This document shows, in pieces, positions 40,281-51,129 of a DNA stretch of 64,000 nt. This DNA comes from Rhodamnia argentea (Eukaryota > Streptophyta > Magnoliopsida > Myrtales > Myrtaceae), in NCBI RefSeq assembly GCF_020921035.1, contig NC_063158.1:26391962-26455961 (forward strand), written 5' to 3'. The number at the start of each line of letters is the position of its first letter. The stretch's first letter is position 1. The position numbers and the translations under genes were made by a program. The notes beneath the pieces were generated by a model that searched no databases, was not told the origin of the DNA, and was given only the letters and a program-made list of their open reading frames with translations.

Positions 40281-41046
40281 TAGAGGTGTCAAACAGGTTA
40301 AATGAGTTGAATATGGTCTGACCCGTATTGACTCATTTTCATACTGTACAAATCTAACAACCTATACCCGACCCGAACCGTATTACTTAAACATGTCTAT
40401 ACTTAACCAAATCATGAAATTTTTGTTTCTTATAATTTGTAAAGAAAAATGATTTGCTAAAACACTTTAATGCAATACAAATGTGGGGAATTTTTTTTTA
40501 AATTTGTTTGTTAAAAGATTATTTTAAAATAATACTTTCTATTTTATATTTATTTTACATTTTATTTTCCTTTTTTCCCTTCGAAATTTGGTGGCGGCGT
40601 TCGGCGGCAAATGATGGCGAGGTGGTGGTCGAGGCGGCGGATGGAGGCAATCGGGGCTGCGTGGTGGCGACGATGGATGGAGGCGATGAGGGGGCTGCTA
40701 GCGGAGGCGGCTAACTGCGGTCGGCAACATTCCATTCCATCTCTTGAATAGTTATATTTTTAGCTTTATTTTTCTTTCTTGTAATTATGAAAAATAAAAA
40801 TTAAAAAATAAAAGACATAAACTAATATACTCGAGGCACATTTACAACTGGTGCTTGTGAAAGCTTCAGGCCACGCCCATTTATGATGGCTCGAAAATGA
40901 GTTCAATAGCGGTAACCCATTTTTCACCTATCTGATTCAGTTTTAACTTTGCAGCCCCATTTTCACTCTGCCCTTTAGAAACTTATAACCCATTTGTCCA
41001 AAACATGGGTCAGAAAATGGGTCATGGATCCATATTGATGGCTTTA
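40281..41046. mobile_element. hAT-like non-autonomous element, copy 2
   Basis: Same element and same site as 36075-36816, starting TAGAGGTGTCAA and flanked by GTCATAGC (40273-40280) and GTCCCAAC (41047-41054), diverged remnants of the same 8-bp duplication. The GC-rich interior scrap is expanded here (40590-40720). It was inherited by duplication of the unit, not inserted independently. Confidence 0.75.
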
Positions 41047-41504
41047 GTCCCAACGGAATCGACTCCCCGCTCGTGTAATTTATGAATTGGCTTTATCATA
41101 TAATGTGCTTAGATAGCAACTGACTATGGTCTAACTATAGATCGAGTAGATGGCAAAAGACTCGTTGATATGCACCAAAATATTCCTTCCATGACTAATA
41201 CCTTAATTAGGTGATGCTGATGAGAATAGGACAGATATAATAAACAACATCTTGCCAGCTCATTTTGGTACTAAAATCAGGATCCCATTCATTTACTATA
41301 ATGGGAATCTATTTCTATCCTTTCCATTTAAATTTATGTAGCAGAAGCCTCCATGTCGCAAAAATAAAGCTGCAATTAATTGATACATTCCTGTTAAACC
41401 TGGGAATTTTACATCTCTCGTTCCTACTTAAGCAGAGATTAACAGGGCTCCTGTAGGCACGATCCAACAACCATCCCCCAAAATTCAGACGAGAAAAGAG
41501 AAGG

Positions 41505-42044
41505 ATGGCAACATCTTATGCTCTTCTTCTCTTCTGCAATCTCACATTCTTCGCCTTTCTTGCGTCAATCACCACTGGATCTTCATTCGTCGCCGCCGAT
41601 TCCGAGCTAGTCGATCGGATCTGCAACCAAACAACACCCTATTACAAGTTTTGCTAGGACGCTCTCAACTCTGATCCGCGCACACCGGGCATTGATGGGG
41701 CCAAACTAGCCTATGTCGCCTTCAGTTTGGCGAATCGCAACGCTTCGAGCACCCGAGACCAGATAACTGCGCTACAAAGTAACTCGACCGGTCCAGTGCA
41801 CCTGCACCTCGAGCAATGCTGCCTAGATTATGCAACGGCCATTGTGAAAACTACACTGGCTTTAACCGACTTGGATTGGAAGACATATGGCAGATTGACC
41901 TACTTTGCTTCTATGACACGCGACCAAGCGAAGGACTGCGAATTGGCCTTTAGGGGAACCAAATCTCCGTTGACTGATAACAACAACAATCTTTACGGGC
42001 TTTCAGTGATTTGTGTTGCTCTTGCAAAGTGGCTCAATGTCTAA
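41505..42044 (+). pseudogene. PMEI-like protein, copy 2, nonsense codon at residue 51
   Basis: Alignable end to end with copies 1 and 4 (180 codons). The signal peptide MATSYALLLFCNLTFFAFLA and first cysteine pair are intact up to KFC. Codon 51 (41655-41657) is then TAG where other copies have AAG in FCKDAL. The rest, from DALNSDPRTPG to AKWLNV, stays open. A single substitution therefore truncates the product before the inhibitory bundle is complete. Promoter block and TATA-like sequence (41423-41432) are preserved, so it may still be transcribed. Confidence 0.85.
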
Positions 42045-44303
42045 CCATATCTTTATAATAATATCTCAAAATTGCACAATTTCACTAATAAAACATTTGT
42101 CTGTGGAGCTGTTAAGTTGTTTGTTCATGGAGACCATGGTTTGATTTCTATGGGTACAAAAATTGTTTTTTTATTTCCTTTTTTGGTAAAAGAGGCTTCA
42201 AATGCCGTTTCGGCCTTAGAATTGGGAATGGACCTATCATGTGGGCAGATTCTAGGTTGGCGGACTCGGAAACGGTGCCACTTGTCCCAAATAGGTTCGA
42301 TCTGGTTCTCGGATTGAACCAGAGGCGATGCTCACCCATATAGTGCACGCTTGACTTTGTTCTCATTTTATCGCGAGGTTCACTTTGATATCTCGATCCG
42401 CCTCACATTCCAAGAGCGATGCAAGGACCAGGTTTCAATGAAAAGAAACTAACATCTAGCTCACTAGCTTAGATTCAAAACAGATTTCCTACCTCTGAGT
42501 AGCTGCTACGAAAATTCAACAGGTGATGCCTCATCCTGTTAAACATCATTGAAAGGCTGGATCTTTTGCTTTTGGGTTCAAGCATTTATTGCCGGCATCA
42601 TGCGTCAACTCCATTTGTTTTTTGGTCGGAAAAAGCAGATAAAATTCACTTAACAGAGTTTTGTGAATACACATCCAAAGCATCGGTAAAATAAATCGCA
42701 ACTTTGTTGATCTCTCTACTGCAATGGGTCAACTTCAGGTTTGAAAATAACTTCTCCTCCTCCTCCTTCTTCTTGTCATTGGTTGCTGTCACGTTCATTG
42801 ACTATGCAAAATTCGCCATGGTTAATGTCGTGAAAAGGTAGTGACGCTATCACGGGGGCATAGTCTCTATGTTCATATGCACATTTGTTTCAACTCCTAC
42901 ACAAACCTTGGAGTTTTTTTTAATGATTTCGGCATATGCCTGCATTGGCCCAGACAAAGAAAGAATCGCAGAGATATGGACTCTATGAGTTCACAGAAAT
43001 TTTTGCGAGCAAACTGAATTATTGCGTGACATCGATGTAGTTTGCTGCATTATAAGTGGAAGTGGGGCTTTGACAAAGACATGTCTCCTGTGAGTTTTTG
43101 ATACTTTTCCTACTGTGGCTTGTTCTCCAAAGCTTCATATATCTTGTCACAGAGATTATGCTGGTCCATCACCTATTTCATAGTCCAACAGTGTAACAAG
43201 ATACAGAGATCGACAAAATATGCCAAGTTTTAGCAGTTTGGAAATTTCTCAACACTTTTTGAGCCCTCATATCTATTTGGACAAATTAGCGAGAAAGAAT
43301 TGCAACCTGGGCAGATTGTCTCTTTGTTAAGTAATTGCAGTTCCGTTTAAGTGATGTTCTGATCTGGGCTCGACAGGAGCTGCTTGCAGGGTACAAGTCT
43401 AGTGAACTGGTGCTCATGATGCCCTTTGACAGAAGTTCATTTTGGAAGTAAACGTGGACATCTCCTAGTTTTCTGGCTTGGCATGATGCCCTTTCCTGAT
43501 CCACCTGAATGGTCCAATGATGCATTCTAGCATGTTGATTCTAAAAAAGCCTAACAACAAAATGAGCTTGCTTTAATATCTCTTTTTCTTGATTCCCCTA
43601 TCAACCAAGAGATGCTTATCCAATTAACAATGTAAGGAATACCATGACCATCAAGTCAAGTATAGGTCATCTTCTTGTTTGCACAGTGAAATCTCACATG
43701 AATTTTTCTTTTGAAGTAAGGCTGTCTGATCTTGTCCACCAATACCATCTGGATTTCACTCAATGATATACATTTTTCCTGTCCAATTCTGCTGTCTATG
43801 GTGCAGTCAGGTTTCGGTGTTTCAATGCTTTATTAAATACTAAGAAAAAGCAGGAACCCAGCATATTTCACTTACGATCCTGTCCACCTATTTTATTTTT
43901 TTTGCCAGCTTTAGTTTTCATTCCACGGAGGTTGCTTCTTGATTGTTTTCCCCACATTGGATGATCACTCTATTAATCCTTTCCAGTGTGCTCGTAGTTG
44001 TTACTGAATCGGACAATTAGTTCGTCATAAGTTACGGCGTGGTAATGTCTTATAGAACTTGAAGAGTGTGAGAAATAGAAGATAGTGTGGTAGTTACAGC
44101 ATATTTGTCCCGTATTGATTGAGAACATAACGCCGAAAGCCTTGTGCAATCTAGCTTCAAATGATTCGTCTTAACGTGTTAGCACTGTGAATTTCATTTC
44201 TCTCAGTTTCCAAACATTTTGGCAGAGGTGATTCTGCTCGTATTTGTTCAAGTTAGAAAAGCAGATCTCAGCCATCTTCATAATCCAAAAGCAACATAAG
44301 ACG

Positions 44304-44830
44304 ATGACAGCATCTTGTTCATGTCACATTCTGTCTCCTTTGCGCTTGTCATCCGTCAGTCTGCTCGTGATGGCCATGTCCGAGCTAGTCAACAACGTCG
44401 GCAAGCAAGCAACCAACTACACATTCTGCACTGCGAAGCACGAACCTCTGTATTCCGGTCTGCGGGCACCTGATGCTAATGACTACACACTGGCCTGCAT
44501 TGTCTGTGGCTTGGTTTATCATACATCTTTGATCGCCCAAGATTGTGTAATCTTCGATGCTAACTAACATCACCGGTCCGGGCAAGGACCCGTCAGTCCA
44601 TCAGCACATCCAGCAGTGTCGAAACGTTTGTAAGACCGGTTCTATGGAAACTTGAAGAGGCACTAGCTGACTTGGTCTCCAAGAGCCTCTTTGGATTGGC
44701 TGACTTGGCGATGATTGCTAGTAAGGCACGGACAATTGCAAACAGGCCTTCAGGAGACGGCCTTCATCATTGTCCGACACTCATAGGGTTCTTGAAGGCC
44801 TCTTGGGAACATGTGTTGCAGTCAATAAGG
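44304..44830 (+). pseudogene. Diverged, frameshifted PMEI-like relic, copy 3
   Basis: Begins MTASCSCHILSPLRLSS, a plausible leader, then a PMEI-like start (MSELVNNVGKQATNYTFC) and ANDYTLACIVCGLVYH, equivalent to VTLAYVAFGLAY in the young copies. It stops at 44567. Further homology continues in other frames: HQHIQQC-like sequence near 44600, EEALADL near 44655 and DNCKQAFRR near 44730. At least two frameshifts are required. It is much older than the other copies and is probably the same gene type as the scraps at 35.9 and 40.1 kb. Confidence 0.6.
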
Positions 44831-45096
44831 TCCTTGCTACACAAGATAAATCACTGTCATTCCATCACTTTAGGTGCATGCGATGATGATTGAACTAATC
44901 GCCTATGGTTGACCTTTTTCGTCATAACGGAATCCACTCGAGGTCCTTCAAATGATGAGTTGCTTTGTCGTGTTAAGGTGCTTAGATAACAACTGACCAT
45001 CGTCTTAACGCAGATGGATTTGTTGGCAAAAGACTAGCTGATATGCACCTAAAATCTTCCTTCGTGGACTGATTACCTTAACCAAGCGATGCTGAT

Positions 45097-45551
45097 TGTT
45101 CTAACAAATGCAAAAAGTAAACACAGAACACAAGGATTTACGTGGTTCGATTAAGGTGACCTATGTCCACAAGCGAGGCAAAACAAGATTCCACTATAAT
45201 CAAAGAGAGTACAGATTACAAAAGTCGATCTTATCGAACGAACAAAAGCACATGGCTTACAAGTCTCTCATGTAAGAAAAATCCTCAATCTAAACGAAAA
45301 AACCCTAGCTGCAGTATAAATAGAGCCCAAAAAAATTTTCTCGAGAGCGTTGCCCCCGAACCCCCATAGAGATCTGTTCATACTGCTATAGAGATTTGTT
45401 CGCTTGCTCCGAGTTGGATCTATCGGCCCAACTCTTCGCTTCATAAACTAAATCTCAATTTTTTTTTCTTCACTTTTGAGCCGCACAAAAATATATGTCG
45501 GGTTAGGTGATGAACCAAACCGAGTACATAAAATTCAAGACATATTTAACA
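45097..45551 (+). mobile_element. Solo LTR, copia-like
   Basis: 455 bp beginning TGTTCTAACA and ending TTTAACA, with inverted TGTT/AACA tips. It is flanked by CTGAT (45092-45096) and CTAAT (45552-45556), a 5-bp target duplication with one mismatch. It contains TATAAATAG at 45315-45323 and the phrase TTACGTGGTTCGA typical of plant copia LTRs. Other PMEI units lack it. No internal domain lies beside it, so it is a solo LTR left by recombination. Confidence 0.7.
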
Positions 45552-45849
45552 CTAATCAACATAGGACAGGTGTAGCAACTAGCATATTCGTAGCTCATTT
45601 TTGGTACTAAAATCAGGATCATAACAATTTGTGTTGAATCGCTGGGATTATATATAATGGTGATTTATTCAAATCCTTTAGAAAGATTTTTAACCATACG
45701 ATCTTTCAATCAATGATTGCTTTATGTAAAACACGCGATGATGGTGTGTGAATCTACGATTGAGATTGTACCGTCCCCGACAATCTTGTCGGAGAAGCAT
45801 TTTCCAATCCCTTACATCCAAAATAATGTGGCATGTTCCTCCTTGGAAA

Positions 45850-46010
45850 TCAAGATGTTCCAAATAAAGCTGCAATTAGTTGATGCAACACTGATAATCC
45901 TGGAAATTTACATCTCTTGTTCCTATTTAAGCAGAGATTAATTGTGCCCTTCTTCTCTTACTGCAATCTCGCATTTTTGTTTTTTTTGTCTTTTACTGCT
46001 TCATGAAATC
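45850..46010 (+). pseudogene. PMEI promoter and leader remnant, copy 3b
   Basis: Carries the conserved AATAAAGCTGCAATTA..GATGCA block, TTCCTATTTAAGCAGAGATTA, and then a leader-like CTTCTTCTCTTACTGCAATC that in intact copies encodes LLLFCNL. After about 30 nt it jumps to sequence that in other units lies upstream of the gene (GCTTCATGAAAT, then GGGAAAAGCAAAAACCG). The ATG and the mature protein are deleted. Confidence 0.65.
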
Positions 46011-46232
46011 CCAGGGAAAAGCAAAAACCGAGATTCTTGCCCTTTGCACTTCATTCAACACGCATTGGATCATTCCGATTCCAAAAGAACTTCACTCTCG
46101 ATCTTATTCCCCTTTTTCTTGCCAGGTTTGGTTGTATTTTCCAGAGAAGTTACTTCTTAATTTTTTTTCCCTCGTATTGGATTATCACTCTATTAATCGT
46201 TTACAGTGTGCTCGTAGTTGTTACGACACTTA

Positions 46233-46989
46233 ACTCCGTTCATTTGACGGAAAATGAGGTGTTTTTGGAAAATATTTTTCGGGAAGTTGACAATATTTTC
46301 CGGTGTTTAAATCCTGCAAATATCTGGGGAAAAAAAAAACAAACCTTGAAAATGAATATTTGCACTGTTCAGTATGGAAAATCATTCGCCTATGCACTCC
46401 TTTTTAATAATTTTGTATTTTGTATTTTTATTTGTTTTTATTTTGTTTTTAATTTTTTATTTAATTTTTTATGTTTTTATTTTTTTCTCTTTTAATTTTA
46501 GTAATTTCTTGCTTTTTTTTTTTTTTCCTTTTACCTTTTTCTTCTATCGTCGGACCACAGTTGAGCTTGAGCCTCGCCGACCTTAAGTGAGCTTGACCTC
46601 ATCGGAATTAGCAAGTTGAAGCCTTGCTTGAGGCCGAGGAGACTCAATGTCGTGCCTTGCTCGTGGCCGATTGCCGGCCGTCGCCATGGCCGGGGACGGA
46701 CGGAAGAAGAAACACAATAAAAAAAAAGTAAAAATTAAAAAAATGAAAGAAAAGAAATGAAAAATAAACAAATAATTATAAAGAAAAGGAATATGAAGGA
46801 GTGGACGGAGAAAAGATGAGGAAAAATATTTTTCTCTTTTCAAAAAGAGGAAATCATTTTCTTCACTATTCAAAATGTTTTTCTATAGGTAGAAAAATTT
46901 TTTATTAACTCATTTATTTTCGTGAGCCGAACTCCAAAAAATTCGAAAAATATTTTCTTGAAAGTTGTTTTTGCGAAATGAACGGAGCC
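46233..46989. mobile_element. Non-autonomous Harbinger-like element, copy 2
   Basis: 757 bp, TIRs ACTCCGTTCATTT and AAATGAACGGAGCC, flanked by TTA on both sides (46230-46232 and 46990-46992). It interrupts a sequence present uninterrupted in other units (near 35710, 39885 and 44010). AT-rich arms surround a GC-rich core at 46550-46690. No transposase. TIRs match the element at 23635. Confidence 0.65.
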
Positions 46990-47535
46990 TTAGTTTATCA
47001 CAAGATACGGTGTGGAAATGTCTTCCATAGCACTTAGAAGAGTGAAGGAAAAAGAGGCTGGTGAGAAAGTAACAGCACGTTTGTCCCTCGTATGAATTAC
47101 CCTGCTGAGGATAAAATGCTAGTTACTGAATTTGATAAAATGTGGTATATTTGATAGTTGGGAAAATTATCAAAAAACTCCTAAATTTATTTTAATTATG
47201 TCAATGCATCATAAATCTTTTACATTTGTGTCAATTCAGTTCATTTGACCCGCTGATACTGACATGGCAAAATTTTAATAATATTTAGTATTTTATTTTT
47301 TTTAAAACTAAATCACATTGAAAAAATAAACAAATAAATAAATAAAGTTGAAAAAAGGAAAAGAAAATGGCAACGTTGGAACTGCAAGGGCTTGCACAGC
47401 CCAAGCCGCCCACCTACCACCGCTGGCAATGGCCGGCGTGGCTCGTCCAGCCCCGGCCAGTGGCCGGCGTGCCCCGCCAACCGCTGGCAAGGGTCACAAG
47501 CCAGGTGATAAATCATTGCAAGACAGCAATCTCAG

Positions 47536-47800
47536 TCATTGCCAGAAGAACTCTTTATAAAAAAATTCGACACATCTAACCCTCGCCCAGTTTGGCATTG
47601 GAAGCATACCCATTACTTGCGCCGTAACCCCTCCGGATTGTGCCGTAATGAGGTCATACAAGACCGAGAATAACACTGCTGTTTGGGACACGAAATTGAA
47701 GACCTTGGCTGCTCCATAGATGATGGAGTTCCCAACAGAGAACACGAATTTCATCCCGCGGACCGCCACTGCCGGTTGAACCCCACCAGTCGATGCTTCT
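47536..47800 (-). pseudogene. Captured fragment of a TMEM245-like transmembrane protein gene
   Basis: Minus-strand peptide with [39 protein letters not shown] and [14 protein letters not shown]. The SGGVT..MLP phrase and the flanking hydrophobic segments are characteristic of plant homologues of TMEM245 (the At5g55960 type), multi-pass membrane proteins of unclear role. Only about 75 codons are present and both ends run into unrelated DNA, so this is a gene scrap, not a gene. Confidence 0.55.
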
Positions 47801-47842
47801 TCCCATCTCCGCTTCGCTTCTCGCGTGCGCGTTTCTTGCGGC

Positions 47843-47890
47843 TCTCCATTTATTCAGCTCGCGCGCCAAGTGTTCGACGAAATGCCTAAA
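47843..47890 (+). pseudogene. Possible PPR gene scrap
   Basis: The plus strand reads [17 protein letters not shown], whose ARQVFDEMP core is a classic PPR-motif end. Only about 16 codons are convincing, and it continues into proline/serine-rich filler. It is adjacent to, and opposite in strand from, the TMEM245-like scrap. Confidence 0.4.
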
Positions 47891-48984
47891 CCATGCTCTA
47901 CTTCAATCCGATTTCTACCCACTTCGTCATCAAGCCCGCCAGCAGCAGCCTTCGACCAGACCTGGGCAAGGGCCGACGACCCTCTCCAAATCTAGGCAAG
48001 GGCCTATAGGCCCTCGCCTGCAGTCCGCAGGGGTGGTCGGCCATCCCCCACCCTCTACAAGGCTTCCATTTTCTTTTCTCTTTTTTAACTTTTTCTATTT
48101 TTTTAGCCTTTTTTAAATTTTATTAATTTGTAAATATTTTTTTAACTTTTAGCTTTGTTTTTTTATTACTGATTAGGATTTTTCGACGGGCCACGTAGGA
48201 TTATATTATTAATAAAACATTGCTACTTAAGATTTCTGACAAAGCTCACATAAGTTTGCACTCAAATAATAGTTTTTCAAAAAAATTGACATCAAAGTGA
48301 GTGTCTTACATAAACTTTCGCAATTCCGATGTCCTTCGTAAAAAAAAAAAAATCATAAATATATTGTAATTATGTCAATTCAATCTTAAATCTTTTGTAT
48401 TTGTATCAATCAAATTTTAATTGGAAATTCTTGTAGTGGTGTCACCGATGCTGCTTTGCTAATTTTTAATAATATTTTAATATATTTTCAATTTATATAT
48501 TAATATTTCCTTTTTGTTTCCTTTTGTTCCTTCTTCCTCCTGCCAGTAATAATGAGGATCTTAAAGGTCTCCCGAAAACATGAGTAGGTGTCGCTAACTC
48601 GTGTGCTACACCGGATGAATCACTGTCGGTCCACCACTTTAGGTGCATGCGATGATGTCTAAACGAATATAACCTATGGTTTCGCAAGCCTTTGTCATTG
48701 TCGGTCAACTAAGTAGGAAGGTAAGCTGTCTAGGATTCCAATCCGGTTAGGTCGTATAATTGATGAATTTGCTTTTATCAAATTAATGTGAAAAGGCTGG
48801 CCGATATGCACCCAAATCTTCCTTCCTTAATTGATACAGTAAATGATATAGGACCCTATTCATTTACCATAATGGGGATCTATTTCTATTCTTTCATTAT
48901 GTTGCAGAACCTCCATGTCGCAATATAAAGCTGCAATTAATTAATGCAATCCTGTTAATCCTGAAAAATTTTACTTCTCTGGTT

Positions 48985-48994
48985 CCTATTTAAG
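48985..48994 (+). promoter_or_regulatory. TATA-like element of PMEI copy 4
   Basis: CCTATTTAAG, 75-84 bp upstream of the ATG, in the promoter block shared by all copies. Confidence 0.45.
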
Positions 48995-49068
48995 CGGGGA
49001 TTAACTGGGCTCCTGTAGGCACGATTCAACAACCATCCCCCAAAATTCAGATAAGAGAAAAGAGAAGG

Positions 49069-49623
49069 ATGGCAACATCATATGCTCTTCTTCTCTTCTG
49101 CAATCTCACATTCTTCGCCTTTCTTGCGTCAATCACCATTGGATCTTCGTTCGTCGCCACTGATTCCGAGCTAGTCGAGCGGATCTGCAACCAAACAGCA
49201 CCCTATTACAAGTTTTGCAAGGATGTTCTCAACTCTGATCCGCGCACACCGGGCGCTGATGGGGCCACACTAGCCTATGTGGCCTTCGAATTGGCAAATC
49301 GCAATGCTTCGAGCACCCAAGACCAGATAACTTTGCTGCTCAGTAACTCCACCGGTCTGTTGCACCAGCACCTCGAGCAATGCCACCTAGATTACGCAAC
49401 AGCCATCGTGAAAACTTTTCTGGCTTTAACTGACCTGGATCAGAAGACATATGGCAGATTGACCTACGGCAGATTGACCTACTTTGCTTCTATGACAGGC
49501 GAACAAGCGAAGGACTGCGAATCGGCCTTTGATGGAACAAAATCTCCGTTGGCTAATAACAACAACGATCTTTACGGCCTTTCAGTGATTTGTGTTGCTC
49601 TTGCAAAGTGGCTCAATGTCTGA
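49069..49623 (+). CDS. Secreted invertase/pectin methylesterase inhibitor-like protein, copy 4
   Basis: Intact intronless gene, 184 aa. Signal peptide MATSYALLLFCNLTFFAFLA, cysteine pair in ERICNQTAPYYKFCKDVL, second pair in EQCHLDYATA and AKDCESAF, ending CVALAKWLNV. A 15-bp tandem duplication repeats YGRLT (YGRLTYGRLTYFAS), adding five residues in the loop before the last helices, absent from copies 1, 2 and 5. It is closest to copy 2 in sequence. Expected to be apoplastic; target enzyme unknown. The promoter block is conserved, and a flank with AAAAGAGGCTTCAAA lies about 150 bp past the stop. Confidence 0.83.
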   Translation: MATSYALLLFCNLTFFAFLASITIGSSFVATDSELVERICNQTAPYYKFCKDVLNSDPRTPGADGATLAYVAFELANRNASSTQDQITLLLSNSTGLLHQHLEQCHLDYATAIVKTFLALTDLDQKTYGRLTYGRLTYFASMTGEQAKDCESAFDGTKSPLANNNNDLYGLSVICVALAKWLNV

Positions 49624-51129
49624 CCATATCTTATAATAATCTCTCAAAATTGCACAATTTCACTAATAAAACATTTGTTTGTGGAGCTGTTAAGTTGTTT
49701 CTTCATGGAGACCAAGGTTTGATTTCTATGGGTACAAAAAAAAAAAATTCTTTCCTTTTTTGGTAAAAGAGGCTTCAAATGCTGTTTCGGCCTTAGAATT
49801 GGGAATGGAACTATCATGCAGGTAGATTCTAGGTTGGCAGACTCGGAAACGGTACCACTTGTCCCAAATAGGTTCGATCTGATTTTCGGATTGAACCAGA
49901 GGCGATGCTCACCCATACAGTGCACGCTTGACTTTGTTCTCATTTTATCGCGAGGTTCACTTTGATATCTGGATCCGCTTCACATTCCGAGAGGGATGCA
50001 CGGATCAGGTTTCATTGAATGGGTATGCTTGGATCTCGAATGCATTTAATAAAAAAAACTAACATCTGCCTCACTAGCTTAAATTAATGACTGGTCTCTA
50101 CTGCAGTGGGTGGGCCAACCTCGGGTTTGAAAATAGCCTCCTCCTTTTTCTTTTCATTGGTTGAAGTCGCGTTCAATGACTATGCAAAGTTGGCCATGGT
50201 TAATGTCGTGAAAAGGTGGTAACACCAGGGCGGGGACATAATCTTTCTGTTAACATGCACATTTGTTTTAACTCTTATACAAACCTTGGAGTTTTTTTTT
50301 CTGATTTCGGCATAGGCCTGCATCAGTCCGGAAATAGAAAGAATCGCAGAGATATGGACAATATGAGTTCATGCAAATTTCTGTGAGCGAACTGAATTAT
50401 TGCACGACATAGATGTAGTTTGCTGCATATAAGTGGAAGTGGGGCTTTGACAAAGACATGTCGCCAGTGAGTTTTTTGATATTTTTCCTACTGTGGCTTG
50501 TTCTCCAAAGCTTCATACGTCTTGTCGGTGAGATTATGCTGGGCCATAACCTATTTCATAATCCAACAGTGCAACAAGATACAGAGATTGATGAAATATG
50601 CTCAGTTTTAGCAGTTTGGATATTTCTCAACACATTTTGGGCCTTCCAATCTATTTGGACAAATTCGTGAGAAAGGATTGCAACTGGGGAGATTCTTTCT
50701 CAAGTAATTGCAGTTCCGTTTATGCAACGTTATGATCTGGGCTCGACAGTAGCTTCTTGCTGGGAACCAGATCTAGTGAACCGGTGCTCGTGATGCCCTT
50801 TGACAGAAGTCGTTCATTTTGGAATCAAAACGTGGATATCTCCTAGTTTTTTAGATCGATAAACTTAGAGCCATTTGTGGAATCATTGCAACACAATGCT
50901 CCATTCCTAAGGGTAGGAGAGATATTTATTGCTCGGCATAATGCCTAACATTCTTTAACTTCTTTCCTGATCCATGTGAATGATCCGATGATGCATTCTA
51001 GCACGTTGATTCTAAAAGAGCATAACGACGGAACAAGCTGCTTTAATATCTCTTCTTCTTAATCCCCTATCAACCAAGAGATGCTTATCCAGTTAACAAT
51101 GTAATGAATACCATGACCATCAAGTCAAG

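Larger units (their letters stand above)
47160..48540. mobile_element. Composite insertion carrying host-gene fragments
   Basis: Separates two parts of a PMEI unit. It starts with GGGAAAATTATCAAAAAACTCC and TTAATTATGTCAATGCATC; a related direct copy (GTAATTATGTCAATTCAATC) lies near 48368, which may be its other end. Between them are GC-rich filler (47390-47500 and 47960-48060) and pieces of two host genes on opposite strands. No transposase, TIR or target duplication could be fixed, so the mechanism is open. Confidence 0.45.

Noticed and set aside
46037-46586. Hydrophobic 152-codon ORF suggesting a membrane protein
   Set aside because: Phe/Leu-rich translation of AT-rich Harbinger-like sequence.
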